Assembly: GCA_000328365.1 (NCBI GenBank)
Contig: KB304598.1
Span: forward strand, 197,854-261,853
Length of the DNA: 64,000 nt
Source of the DNA: Capitella teleta
Lineage: Eukaryota; Annelida; Polychaeta; Capitellidae
Reading direction: 5' to 3'
Part shown: piece after piece, positions 23,401-38,400 of the stretch
How positions within the stretch are numbered: the first letter of the stretch is position 1
Layout: the number at the start of each line of letters is the position of its first letter
Translations under genes and position numbers: made by a program
Notes under the pieces: model-generated
What the model was told of the DNA's origin: nothing
What the model saw: the letters and a program-made list of their open reading frames with translations, nothing else
The model's database searches: none

Positions 23401-26400
23401 CAGTCACAACACTTTTATCTCATTCAAGATAATCAACTAATTTGTGTAAATTCAAGTATTGCGCACAAGACTGGAGCAAACGGGAGAGGTAGGGCTTGTT
23501 CGCGTGTGGATTCCAAAGAGACCACACTGCTAGAATTTCCCTCGAACTAATGAAATCATTAATTAAAAAGATACGGCTCATCGCACAGAATTAAGAACGA
23601 GATCAGACTATAAAAAATATTCTCCAGCAGATATTTGCACGATTTCCTGCGGGGCCACGAAGCATGTACAACGTGTCCACGGAGGCTGGAATATATCAAT
23701 AAGATAGGGTACGATGACCCTGATTAATGTCCGTGACATCAATATATGTATGCCACCAAAGACACACGTTCTTCGCGCACGCACACGTTTTCCGCACAAC
23801 TCACATCGCAAAGTGAACTGAGCTTGTAATCCAAGTTGCAACCCAATTCAGCGCACGCAGCAAGCTGTCTGAGCACACGAATTGATGACGTCACATGTGG
23901 TCAATCTACTCACGGTCATAAAGCGCCCAATTTGCGATGTTGCAGCCACAGAGCGCCAACCACAACACTGGTGAGGATCGCAAGGGCTGGGGTTTAAAAA
24001 TGGCCTGCTGTCGAGGGGGAGAAAGAGAGGCTTTAAGGCAGGGGAAGGTTTAAACGGAATGCCGCAGCCTTGGAAGCAAGAGAGCGATTACATCGTTGAT
24101 GGAACGCTTCTACGGATCAGAAGCGAATATGGTATTCACCGTGTGCAATCCGAAATGGACGACCAAAAGAAAGAAGCTGCAGGAAGGGGGTGGGGTGGCA
24201 TCCGGGCAGCACATTCGCTCTTCAATGGTTACACCTCGAGTTGCGTAAATCTTTGCTATCATGTCTGTCTCAAAAGATGTGATATCGTTTGATTCACAGG
24301 AAGCCACGAATCACGTGTGATGTGTGTATATATGAGAAAGAAGAAACGCGACATTGTAATATATATGCTTCACGTAATCCAAAAACAAATAATAGTAAAA
24401 TAAAATGTATAGCATTTGTCTATTGGAACAATGGTGAATTATCATTTGTCCATTGATGTCATTATCAATCCGCCCGTATTCGAGCAAGACATAGCATGGT
24501 GCTATAGGATCAGGAAGATCGCGAGACACATCTTGTGGAACTGATTTCGTTATTGTGTACTTTGTATCTTCTACAACGCAGTCTCAGAATTGTAAAGAGA
24601 GAGAGAGAGAAAGCAAAAAAAAAAAAAAAAAAAAAAAGATCTTGTCATACTGAGGTCGTTATTGACCAACCTATATAGAAATCACTCGAGAACTGTATTA
24701 ATGGTCAGTACATGTGATACCCAGCATGACTTTCACGAATATTGACAACATGTCGTCTGCAGGGTTTTACCAAGTTGCGGGATTGCTTCTGGATCACATG
24801 GAGAAGGAATTCAGACAATTACTTTTATGGCCGAATTCTCGTTTGAGAAGGGTATGTGTGGGTTATATGTGAGCTGAAAAACACTGTGTGTCAAAGCAGG
24901 ACGATGGAATGACAGAGCTATACTTTTCTTCAAGCTTTGACGCCGATACACAATGCTTTAAGGTAACCCACACAAACCCTTCTCAAACGAGAATTCGCCC
25001 ATTAAAGTTAATCTGAGGGATATCCGAATGTGTCGGGTTGGTTTCCATTGGTCTCATTTACTAGCTTCGTTTATAGTTTACTCAACCAGATAATGGTCGG
25101 GTAATTATGCAGACGAATCAATGGTATGCCTTTATCTGCAAGCTAATGGCTATGAAAGAAAGCGCAATGAATTCTTATATAATATACCATCCCAATTCTG
25201 GACAACACGTGATGACATTTCACCTCTCACAGTTGTCTTGGTAACCACTATACCACCTGTGGCCTTGTGGTTGCTGCACAGGAGATGACACCTTAAATCA
25301 CGGTAGAGCCGCCTGCGTAAGAGCCCTGTTCGAAGACACGAGAGTCAGGGTATTTTTCCCCATGGGTTCTCCTCCTTCGACCAGCATGAATGTTCGTCAA
25401 CAATAATGACCAATCCGTAAACCCAGGGGTGCAGAGTCTATTGCAGAGTGATCAATGGGAAACTCCATCTCGGTACAGCAAAATTATAGCTAATGATTAT
25501 GATAATATTTACAAAGAGTGAAAGTGTGCTTGCCAACAAGCAACACACGATATATATTGCAATGTATACGTACACTGTATATACCCATAGATATCAAGAT
25601 AACTAAACGATTTGGCAATAGATATGACATGGCACCTGATCCTAACAGTATGTGTGACCATGATAACACAAAATTGACCGTGCGGAAACTCTCGCTTTTA
25701 GCACACCAAAATTAGCTCATGATATTTACAAAGAATAGAATTTGATTTGTGTCGTCCATATTATCATACACGTACAGTACTGCTTACTTTCAGAGCAGCA
25801 AATAATTGCTGCCATAATTATTGGTTTGAATGATTCGAGCGAATTGTGTAATTATGATGCAAATCCCGCAATGTGGAGGTATATATAGCTAGTACACCGT
25901 TGTCTCATCTGGCGGTGTAAGCAACGATTTTTATACCCGCGCACCATGTTATTGTGTTTCTGTACCTGCCATAGCAAAGAAAAAAAACTATTCTTATAGA
26001 CAGTGCCCTCTCGATGTGAATCTCTTTCGAAATAAGATCCATGCCCCCCTCCCTCCCTCCCTCAGAAAAAAAATAACCGACAGGAAAGGAGATACAAAAC
26101 TCCTAAGAACGACTGAATCCATTGAATAAACATGCTTTGATCATTATCCTCAAAAGACAATAAAATAACACCACTCAATCGGCACAATTATAGGCAGATA
26201 AGCTCAGATAATCGGTGTCTTGCATAGCTCAAGAGCGGATGAGAATGGATCTGTTTTACATTCAAATGATTAGGCTTCACCCGCGGATCATTTTTATTGT
26301 CAATGGCTGATCCAATATTCCTTCGTTATCACACTTTCCATTCCCTCTCCCAACTTCTCTTCCTCTCTAAAAGACCCGAACCCCGCTCCCTGTTCTTCCT

Positions 26401-29400
26401 ATGAACCACACAACATGGCATTCTTTTGTAATTTGACTGAATTCAGACAAATTGCCGCACTTTACATTCATTGTAGAAATGACTACGCGAAGGAAAAACA
26501 TCGGCATAAAAAATGGCTTCCACGTGCGTAAGATTATCTGTGAACAACATTCATCACTCGGCTGAAGAAATCTTGCTTCCTCCATCTCCATTCTTGCTCG
26601 ATCATTCATCCAAGTCTGGAGAGTTTCTGTAAATGTCGACGAGTTGCTGCAGTGCCGATGTCGACTCATGAATGACGTGGCCCTGTATCGATTTATCAAA
26701 TTGTTGATCACAATCTCTGACCAACTACATGAAGTGTTCATCTTCCGTTTTGAATATTTTCTCTTCTTATTAAGAAAGGTTTTTCAAAATATTGTGCTTA
26801 TAAAATACATAAAGCGGAGCAATAATTAACATACCAACTGGGTAAAAATGTTTGGTTACATAACTTAGAACAAAGGAAAATAACCGGATATGCTCTGAAA
26901 CCCCTCTCCTTTACAATTATAGATAGTTCCATACACACGTGGATGGACTGGCCCTCACGGCAACTGTAAATGGACACGTAATAACTGCTGTATTATCAAT
27001 AACCACCAAGAGTCCATTGTCGGACACCTTTCCTAATGCACATGCTGACAATTTGTGTCAGAAAACCAAGTATAAAACAAAACATACGACCTGTATTTCG
27101 ATGCCGCATCTCCCATAAACACAATACGACCGTGGGAGTGGTGTATGCAAAGGTGGTTTAGAGGCACTCGGCTTAACAATTATAAGGCTATATATATAAA
27201 AAAAAAAAAAAAACAAAAAAAAAAAAACAAAAAAAAAACAACAACATGGTTACTAGTATTCAAGATATGCTGGATATTTATAATCAATAATAATATTATG
27301 CTGATGTCGACTGGAGAGGTAATCTGAGTAATTGAGTTAACGTTCTATTTCGAAATGATTAACCTTTTAAAAAGAACGAGGACGCTTAATTAATAGCGCT
27401 GACAGATTCAAACCTTCCAACCACCATGAACCTCAGAATCACTGATCCTACACATATGTGGTTATTCAATTCATTTATAATTACAATAAGTACAGTGGTA
27501 ATTTAACATGGTTATATTAGTACGTCTATGTCAGCATTGTGGTTGCCGAGATAAACCACGTAGATAAGATTGCTCCATTTCGAGGGAAAGAAATAGGAAT
27601 ATGAAGTAGGCCTTAAATCAAATTAATTTTCGAAAAGAATGAAAACATATCATAAACGGGAAACGCTGATTTGATGAATAATTGATAATTAAAAGGCCAA
27701 TATTAATTAATTTAGAGGTCAATGTGGAAAACACTCTGAAAGTTCCTGGTGTAAAATTGACAGAAGGAATGATAATCAATAACCATGGTACAGGTAAAAC
27801 AACCATGCAGCGGTATAACCATAGAGGAAGACGATGATGACTCGTATAACCACCAATATAATAACCATGGCAAACTCCAATGAGAAGGCCGGAAAATCCC
27901 CCGAAGTAAGGTTATGTGTATGTACATATAGGCGTTCACACAGCACATTTGTGCAGCATACGACTGAATAGCAAAGACAAAACTTAAGCAGCAGATAATA
28001 TTATATGAAATATCAGGTCAGTGAGAATTGCTTGACGCAAATACCATTTAATGAGTATCATAGGGCAGCACGATAAGTGCTACTAAGGTAGTTCGTAATG
28101 CCGTCTGTAAAAATTCATGCTTTTGTATGCGCAATAATATTTAGGACACTGTAATCTTATGGTATATAATTCACAGCATGGCGTCATCAGCGGTGTTTGC
28201 TCACCTACCCTCGGGGAATTACATCACTTCGACATCAGGCAACAAAACTCAACATTCCAACTCGAATCCAAATGACTTTCAAGACGAGAAAGGACGGTTG
28301 AAATCATTCGCACAGTGGCCTTATTGGAGCCCAGTTAAATCGGAGGACTTCAGCAACACAGGATTGTACTTCACCGGTCGAGCGGACATCGTCAAATGCA
28401 GTGAATGCTCGGTTGAGATCGGAGGCTGGGGTTTGGGTCAAACCCCAAGTGAAGTACATAGGGAGAGAAACCCATCATGCCCCTTCGTTAAAAAGGGAAA
28501 ATCAAAGAGGAGGAGAGGGAAAAGAGGGAAGAAGAAAATCCCAACCGAGGAAAAGAAGTTATCCGCAGGAGATAAATCTGCAGCTGCTGTTGTGAACGCC
28601 ATCAGAATGGTTGGGTATCCAGATGACCTGATTCAACGAGCGATTGAGATGCAAGGTGTGAATTTTGTATATTAATTTAAGAATCACGTGGTTAATTTGT
28701 TCTTTTCCAAAAGGTCAAAACACGCCGACCATTGAATCAACCTTCAATGCCATACACAGACTCGAAGACGCCCATATCGAAATAAAAGAAATTATTCCGA
28801 AATCAGGTAATACTTAATCATAGGCGTCGGCATTAATATCGCACTCTGAAAATATTGACACAATGAATCAATAATTGCGTGTAATTAATTATTAATAACC
28901 GGCTCATTTTCTTCTCTCTCTTAGACAAAGCAGAGGCTATCCGAAGGGAGAATCGGGAACTTCGTTTGTCCAACACGTGTCGCCTTTGCCGTGCAGCGGA
29001 TGTCCAAGTAGTCACGCAACCGTGCAACCATTTTGTGATGTGTTCAGATTGTTTGAAAAAAGTGGCCAAGTGTCCGAAATGCAAGGCAACAATTGTGAAC
29101 TCCATTCGTGTTTATCGATCATAGACATTGCATAACCTAACAAACTATTACTGTGATCATCTGAATTAATCTTTATCAAGTTCAGCAAAATTATTGCTTA
29201 TGTTTGTTCCACACATCTATTGAAGCATCTCAGTCCTGGAGGTCAAGGTCAGATTGTGTTCGAATAAGTTTTACGCTTACTGAGCAAATAAGTGAATAAC
29301 AGTCCCGGCGGCAAATTAGTGCTGGTCAGTCCTGACAATCGTCGGCATTGTTTTGGCGCTAAAACCTAAAACGCTAAAAGCTAAAACCAAACTAAAAACA

Positions 29401-32400
29401 TCATTTATCAATACATGTACCTTCGAAATTTGAAACCGCAACCAATATCAGATATACGTTATCTTTAGATTTAAAATCGAAATGTATCAATGCATACACG
29501 TATAATTATAACCACAGCTCCTCTTTATTCTCCCACCGAGTAGGCCACAGTTCCCATCATCAAAGCAATTACAGATACATGTATTAAGTTTCCTTAACTT
29601 AATAATGATAAGGATCGATGCCAAGAGAAGTTGGTGTCCTTTGGGATGCAGAGCGGGATTTGCAATCGATTAAGTACAATGCTAATTGGACTGCAGTGGA
29701 GACGCCAATCGTATTTGTCTTCTTTCTGTTGCCTTTTGCACGACGATAAACATTAAAAAAGGACACATCAATAATATAATGATTCACTATGGTCACATTT
29801 CTGGCACCGTTGCCAGAAGGTAGAAAGCCACGCTTTGGGCCTTTAGCAGAATGGACGAATTGTTCTCACAAGACATAATTATTCACGGTTTCATTTTTAT
29901 TTATTTATTTATTTTTTTTTTTGCCAACCAAAAGCAAACTGTTATTGTTAAGGAATATCCAAACGAAGCCATAAAACCGTCCGAAATCGCATAAAGCCGT
30001 TTGGTTAAATTCCGTCGGTTCTTGAATACTGCTCGAATCGAACACTTTTCGATGCGAAAGCAAATAATACAATCTAGCAACCCTATCAACAATGATGACA
30101 ATAAACACTGAAGATGAGCACTATGTGAACATTTTATGTTGGACAGTGGTCAGCACTGGTCACTCACCGTCGACTCGTAAACCGTCGTCCCGTCGACACC
30201 ACACCTGCCGTCTATCTCCGAACCAAAGAGTGCTATCCCACAAGTACTTGGGGCAGTATCCTCCCGTGCACGGCCGAGTCTCCCAGAGGTCAAAAGGGCA
30301 GGGTAAGCCTCCTGCTTTGGCGTACTCAATGATCGCCCTCGTTCTGGTTCGAATCCCCTCTGCAATTCAAAGGAAACGACGCACGCCGCGAAGAGGAGAG
30401 ATAATCTAAAAGAGGAGAAAAAAGAGGAACTCACCCACGGTGGAAGATTCGCCTCCGCACGGTCGATGGCACGGGCCCCAATCTGTCCATGGAGTCAATC
30501 TGCAGTCGCCAGGACACGCTAATGAACACGTTCTCTGCAGCTGACATACGGACGACGCAGGACGTGACTACACAAATAGGTGCGTTATGATTCACCTCAA
30601 AATGGTTCCTGAACTCCAGCGGACATAACGTCACGTCTACCTCCACTCTGTCGTGGCGAAGGCAGGAAACATTCCGCGTCTCTGTGCCATATCCACACGC
30701 GCCATCCTGGGGAGCAAGAGTTAATCATGTTGAACATCAATCCGAATGATAAAGAAATGTCTGGAGCGGGTTTTACTGATTAATTATAAGTTATTTAGAC
30801 ATTTACCCAAGCATTAACTGTACCAAGAATGTTATGGATATAATCATTGTACAGCTCCATTTCGAATTGTGTTCGAGTATCACCACATCCCGTGAGTTGA
30901 ACTACCAAATACCTGAACACGACATTTTCCCCAATCTGAGAGATGCCACTTGAAACATTCAACATAAGAACACGGTTTCTGCTGAGTCAGCGGGGCTGGA
31001 CACTGCCGGCCGCCATTCTGCGTCGCTATGACAACGCTGCGAGATCTCGACTGCATTCCTAGAAATCACAACAACAAAAAATTCCCAAAATAAGATGTGT
31101 AAAAGGAAAAACCATGACAACCACTGACCTAATCCACAAGTTTGACTGCACTCCGTCCAAACTGACCAACGAGAGAGAACGCAATCGACTGGACACTTGA
31201 CCTCGCAGGGCTCTTCCTCCCGGAAGTGAATGTTCTGGAAAAAAAAAAAAAAGAATTAATTCGAAATTAGATTGAAGCATTGATTCAATACCTGATCACA
31301 AAATGATTCCTCCACCGGAAGCCCATCCGTCTTGCGAATGCATATTCGGTGGAGGTGCGTCCTCCCCATTCCGCACAGCATGCCCTCATCCAGGACGCAA
31401 ACGGTCGAGTTAGAGTACCGCCAGGCATACCGGTGGCACGATAAGCCATTGTCACACCGGTCCACTTCCTGTAAGTGTGCGCAATGAAAGCCGTTTCCCT
31501 GGGCCGGTTGGCGCACGATCTGCCTCGATCGCCTTCTGCTGTGTTGGGAACTGCAATTCTAGTTGCACAAAGAATAACACCTGAGTTTGAATTTTCCACT
31601 CAAGCACACGTCATACCTGAGGGCATTTTGACCATGACGACCAAGCTGTGACTACACAATCTCCAGGGCACGGTATCTGGCAATGTTTAACTTCCTTAGG
31701 CCTGGATGTGAGATCACAGTTTGATTCTGAGACTTCTTCGTCATACATCTCTCCATCTGCGTCTGTTTCTGTATCTCGAATGCAGCTGAGAACAACACCG
31801 ATTGATACATGCATACACAACGTACTATGTAATATACCTGATGATCCTGGATTGCACCCCTGGGCCACAGTCGTCCTCTCCCTCTCCTGCTATGGCGAGT
31901 GGAGTGCACATGCTCCACTCGCCCACACTCCACTTGAACTCGTCGCACGACCGCAAGCAAGGACGTTTTTGGTATTCCTGAGGGAAAGCATATTTAAAGC
32001 AACCGCGCTGATGCTTAAGTCTAGCATTGTATAGCTATGTTTGCAGTGCTCTAATTAAGTTTAAGTGCAGAGAAGTATTTAGTGGTATTTAAGTATACAG
32101 CAAGTACAATTTGAAACAATATGTAAATGGAGGGAAACTAATTACAATTGTGTTTATCGAGTTTTAAAAAGTGACTCCACAAATGCTTCATGAGATGCAC
32201 AAGAATATGAGCAAGAAATCTACCTTTACAAAATACTCGCTCCTCGAAGGACTTTTGCCAATCTACAGAGAAAAGCACACGCGTGACAACGAAGCAAAAG
32301 CATGGAAAACACAAAAAAAGCACACGCAATACAATCGCTCTATTCATCACAATTGCGCCTCAAAAGAATTAATTAATCACAAGCTAGAGTTCCTTACCTG

Positions 32401-35400
32401 AGAGATAAGGTATGGATACTAGCTGATAAATACACCGGCTCATAGAACAATATGGCAGCAATAGTCATGAACATCGCCACCGAAAGCAAGCATCACTTAT
32501 TTACTTATGCATACCAAATATATTATTGTATATCAAATATTAATATATACATAGGTGCGTTAATAAAATTAGCTTGTTAGTAGATATCTCGGATTGAACA
32601 TTTTCACAATAGCACACACAAAAAGCACAACATATGCATTATAATCATTATTTTAGTTGTTATACGAAGTGAGCTCATTATTTTTGTACCTCTCCTTCGA
32701 TGAGATCAGGGCAAGGCCTCCCGCCATCCAGACTGGATTCCACCATGTACCTGGACCTCTGTTGAAGCCCTAATCCGCACCTGCCAGACGTAGCACAACT
32801 GCTCCATGACGTCCAAGAACTCATCTCACAGTCACGGGGGCACGGAATAAAACACATTTCTTCCACAAAGTCCTCAGTTCCACAGACATGTGCAGAAGCG
32901 TTATGGTCGCCCATAGCCTTGCAAATCACAGCCTGAGTTCGTACCCCCACCCCACAATGCTCGTGACCTGGTTGTAGCTGACCTATTGACATCTCAATCG
33001 GGGTCATATCAGAAGGTACGTCCAGTATACATTGGGACCAATCTCCAATTGGGGCAGGAGAGAACGAAGGACACCCACAATACTTTTTCTCTTGTAGTGG
33101 GTACTGGCCATTGTCGTAGCACACGGCAATCCTGGCTGTTTGTGCTGGTGGTCAACGGTATCAAAAGCCTTTGCGCCATCTATGCATATTAACCCACCTT
33201 CCATCGTTCTTGTCCTTGTTCTGTGACCTCCACATCTCCTAGAGCATCCGCCCCACTCACCCCACGAAGAGAACACACACGTCTCCTGCTCACAAGGGAC
33301 CGAGCAAGGCATGCTGATGTCAGGCATGATGCCCAATTCGTAGATGCAAATCTCTTTGGCTAAATGTTCATCTTTTTCGTTGTAACAATGGACGTCTATC
33401 AAACCAAAGTCAAAACATTATTGCGCTACTTTATTAATTATTCGATCACCTCTAGCTCGATAGCCATCACCACAGGTGTCGTAGTATTTCGTGAACATAC
33501 ACATGCTCCATTCAGATATCTTCCAATGATATGATGAGCACCTTGGGAGGTCAATGCATTTCTTGGTCTCTTGGAGGGCAGGACAAGGAAGGCCGTGACG
33601 AGAAGGCTGAGTCATGATGTAGCGACGTCGGATTTGCAACGGGGCTTCTTCAGTACCTGGAAGTTAAATGTGTACTGATATCCAGGTATGTTATCGCCAA
33701 TTCTTCCCTACCGTTCATGCAGGTAACAGGGCAGGGAGACCAGTCAGTAAATACACTCACAAAGCAATCAATTTGACATGGAATGGTGCAATTTCTGGAC
33801 TTATTTGGGGCCTCTTCATTTGGACAGCTTTTCAAACAGAGACGCATGAGTATGCGAGTATTAAGCTGAACATCGCATACCGTTTAGCGGCGACTTTCTC
33901 TCCTCCGGTCTTCATGCAGTCAATCTCTCTGAACTGTTTGCCTGTTCCACAACTTCCGCCTACGACATGACATTCACTCCACGGCGTCGCTTCCCAGTAG
34001 TAAGTGTAGCACGGCACTTCGTTGCACTTCTCTTTCTCGAGCAACAAGCGAACTGGTGGACACGGCTGACCGGCTGCGTACAATATGTAAGTTATGAATT
34101 AGAGTCGTACGCTTAATTAAGCTCACCTTCGCCTTCCTTTGCCAGGATGTCCCTCCACCGAGTCCTGTATCCGGCAATTCGTCCTGTGCCGCATGTTCTG
34201 GAGCAGGCGCTCCACACGCTCCAGTGTGACGTCACGCAATCCTGTGCGCATGGCATATAACACGCCTCAGTCTCAGCAGGTTTCGCTTCGAAACACAACC
34301 TGGACGGCACGTCAGTCTGTTTGGGAGAACCAGCGTCATCAAACTGAAGGAAGCCTTGACACTCACCCCGTGTAAACTAATGCATGTCGATGTCACATTG
34401 CGAACGCCCTCTCCGCATTGCATATCAGGATATTTGAGATAACACTCGGACGAAAGATGAGACTGCCAGGAGTAGCACGGAGAGTAGTCACACGGTTGGA
34501 ACTCCTTCAGGTGAGGACATAAAGACCCGGCATGATCTCCTTCCTGCAGGACGGTACGAGATCGCATCCTGTATCCTGTTTTCAATCAGAATTCTTATCA
34601 TTGAATCAATATCTGAAGGATAACTCACCAGTCTTTGATCTGGCTTTCTCCATGCGGCATGTTTCAGGAAGGCATTGGCTCCACGTTGACCAAGCGGACA
34701 CTAAGCAGTTCTGGGGACAAGGGATGCTACAGGTCATCGTGTGGACCGGAGCGCGGAAGGAGCAGTAGTGGTCGGGAACGGGTACGGTGTCTGTGAGTGC
34801 GTTATGTCAGTGAGAAAGTGTGCGAGAAATCATAACGTACCTCTGCTTCTTGCGCATAGAACCGTTCTGAAAGCAATGCCGGTGCCGCATGTTTGTTCTG
34901 GGTGCTGCAGACTGCAATCGGACCACGATCCACGAACCCATTTGTAGCTGAAAGAGGAGGACGCTGTAGAAGTGCGACTATTGTTTGCCGAAGAACTCAC
35001 AGGTGACAGCTGTCTGGAATTTCTCTGGAAGTTGGAGGCCGCTCGTCCAAAAGATAAGGACATACCTCACCCAAGCCACGTGGCACTTGGAGGACATTGC
35101 GCCGGCGCAGCAGTAGAGCACGTGACGTGGTGGTGTGATACGATTGGCTGAAAGATGTCCAGTTGGTCCAATGGGAGACGAGGCAGTCACGTGGTAGTAC
35201 ACACAGCTGACTGCTATCCGGTCGCTGTTCGTGGCTGCAGTATCTGAAAAAAATATCACCAAACCCAATAAAGGTCACCATAGGTCACCAAATACGATGA
35301 AAGGAAGGATGGGTCGGTTAACAGGTAGAGAAGCAAGAGAGAGAAAGAGAGAGAAATCATTTATTTAACAACAACATACATCAATGTGAATTTAAACGGT

Positions 35401-38400
35401 GAGAGAAAAAAAAATTGGTTTTTTTTTTTTGTTTTTTGTTTTTTTTTTTTGTTTTTTTTTTTGTTTTGTTCTTTTTTTTCTTCCGGGTGCAGACTAATGG
35501 TAGGAATGATGATGATGATAGTATGATGATGCAGAGAGACCAGGCTAAGGCACAACAAGTGTCCTTTTTCGCGCTGGCCACCCCGGGGGATGATGAAATG
35601 ATAACGATATTCATGATGATAATGATATGAGACGAGCATGAGAGGCAGAGAGAACTATTGATAGGATATTAATTTTGGTTATTGTAGTCTCGGTTCCAGC
35701 CTCTATATTGATAATTCCCCCAATGATGGGTACATCTGGAGCTATGGTTATTGCAGACATAGCAGTTTTCTATTAAACATTGATATGAATATTGATTGAT
35801 GAAATGAGATTTGATTCTTTTTGAAAATGAGGCTATTGAATGAGTTGATGAATATGAGAGAAGATGGCGTGGGAATGGGTTGACGGTGTTGGTAATTGAA
35901 TAGCGGAGACCAAGTTGGAAGAATTGGTGTCGATGCAACGGGACCCGCAACCGATCATCTCCTCGTCCAGCACCGATAAAAGTGCTGAAATAATTCGGAA
36001 GTACTCCACTCTTCCACTTATAATATAATTTTAATTCAAGGAGCTTTCGCAGATCCTCAATTTTAAGAAGATTTGTTTGCTTGAATAGAGGTTCTGTGTG
36101 TGCGTTATATTTGGATTTTGTGATTGTTCTGATTGCTTTCTTTTGTTGTTTTATTAATGTGTGTATGTGGTGACTTTTTGACCAGGTGAGAGCGCCGTAT
36201 GTGATGTGTGGGATGATGAGAGATTGATAAATTGTTAGGAGGATGTGTTGTGGAAATTGGTGCTTGAGTCTATTGAGGATGCCTGTGATNNNNNNNNNNN
36301 NNNNNNNNNNNNNNNNNNNNNNNNNNNNNNNNNNNNNNNTGATGGCTGATTGGTCCCGTTCCCCTTGTGAAGCTATCGATTTCAGCCAATCAGAGCAGAG
36401 CATCTTCGCCATAAAAGGACATCTTTGTTGTTTACGAAACGAAAGCGCATGCGTGGTGCACTCTGGCTGACCTTTTTACTGTTTCAGGATGAGAAACGTG
36501 GTAGGTGTCCTAGAAAATCGCTTGTTAAAATAAGAAAAATAGCGAAAAATATTTTTTGTTTGCGCCTGACTGGTGGCAAAATGATTATTCTATCCATTTC
36601 CGAAAAGAAAATAAAAAAATATCAAGGGGTTTAGTCGCAGGACACGGTGATATGACGAGGCCCATTGTAAAAGATTGGGAACTCGGTGTTTCATCACAGC
36701 GACTGACGTCACGCCTAATTAGCATTATATCTCCCGCGAAATCGTTAGCGATGATATTCCTTGTGTGGGCCAGGCATAAGAATCATCTTTGGTGCATCAA
36801 ATAACGACTCAAAGTCCATTTTCAACCAGTTCTCCCTCCCTTTAAAGACGTTGTTTAATTCATTGTTGAGGCTATTTGTGGAGAAGTGTGAGTTGAGTGA
36901 GGTTATTAGTGTGGTGTAGTCGGCATAGGTTATGAAATCAATTAAGGAAGAGCTATTGGGAAGGTCATTAATGTAGATGAGGAAGAGGAAAGGGCCAAGA
37001 ATGGAACCTTGGGGGACGCCGGTGTTGATGTTTAGGTGGTTCGATGTTGTGTTTTGTAGAGTGATATATTGTTGTCTGTGTGTTAAGTAGTTCTTGCAGA
37101 GTGCGATGGCTTTGTCTTGGAGGTTGTAGTGTTTAAGTTTGTGTATGAGAATGTTGTGGTTGAGACAGTCAAATGCTTTGGTCAAGTCTATAAAGATTGA
37201 TGTCGGGCAGTCATTTGTCATCGGGCAGTCAACCGGCAAGAGGGACTGCAATAAATTTACAATATTAATTGTTATAATATTATCATCATTCACTTCTAAA
37301 AGAACGTGACATACGCTGATAAAGACATGTGCATTCCGTCCTGAACACAGGGTATGCAATTTTTCTACCCCAGAGGGAGACATCCCACCCAGAAAAAAAA
37401 ATCCTGTTGCCAAAAGAGAGAATGAATCAACTGAGGTAAATACTCCTCATTAACAGAGGGAAAAACATTGTGTTAGCTGGGTAAATAGGGTAGAAAAATC
37501 CCCTGACTGAATGTTGCTCCAACCGGTCGTATTTTTTATGCCATTCCCCATCCGAGTTGCAACGAATTCTATTTTTTTTGTGCGTTATTTCCACTGAAAA
37601 GGGAAGCTAATGGTATTCTCGCTCTCAAAGTATTAACACAGTGAAGAGGGGCAACGGGGAGATTTCTCGCGAGAATTCGCGAGAAAATGGGCCGCCATAT
37701 TGGTACTCCCTTAAGGTATGGGTGATAATATGGTGCGTTGGGTATTTACTCTTTTTTTGTTTGCTTAGCAGGTGTTGATGCAAACGCGGAATTCACTAAA
37801 TAACATGCACGTAACCTTGGTAACGCTTTAGATCCATATGTAAATCGGATGGGAATTTTTTTTCGGAGAATTTTTTGAATGCCTGGATGAATAATGCCGT
37901 ATAAAGTGTAGGGTGCTCTTCAGAAGAACTCGACAAACATGTGCCTGCGTCTGTGTGAAGATTAAATCCCCCCAGCATTGCTATGACTGATATGTTGATA
38001 CTTAGACCTAATATAGTGATGATAAGTATGCATATCACATGGACACAAAATGACCGCTAATCTTTGAATGTCGATACTCTGCTAATAAACGAGGGAAGAA
38101 AATTCAATATTTGGATTAGTGGATTAGCACCTGAATGGCGACCTGGCTGTTGGCATCGATTCTCATTGATTCGGTGGATGAAATGACCCTTTGAAGGAGG
38201 CGTCGATCACTTCCTCTTAAAACCTAGTTTTATCACCCAATGCTTCAATATTTACTCGACAGCGACAAGCGGTTTCTTTTACATGTCCTATCTCGGCCAC
38301 TGTGGGTGCATTCGCCACTCAATGTGATTGCGATTTTAGATCAATTCCACAGCATGCTTTCGTGAATGCAACGAAACATTTTTTTTTATTATTATTATAA

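Larger units (their letters stand above)
35415..37220 (-). mobile_element. Non-LTR retrotransposon (CR1/Jockey-type LINE), inactive
   Basis: Read on the minus strand: [16 protein letters not shown] (motif A), GVPQGSILGPFLFLIYINDL (motif B), TYADYTTL (motif C, where YADD is expected). After the inserted repeat and the gap it continues with ILNRLKHQFPQHILLTIYQS, KSKYNAHTEPLF and a Cys/His-containing end. The catalytic Asp-Asp is Asp-Tyr, so the copy is dead. It is 5'-truncated near 37220, beside the direct repeat tcgggcagtca. Past the coding end lies an A-rich tail (plus-strand T run, 35406-35480). The element is on the same strand as the host gene. Confidence 0.85.

Noticed and set aside
26367-26741. 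124-codon minus-strand frame in a THSD7-like intron
   Set aside because: No recognisable domain, no splice context and no neighbour support.
30340-30360. tRNA T-loop-like ggttcgaatccc
   Set aside because: It lies in a THSD7-like coding exon (GIRTRTR) and no cloverleaf can be built around it.
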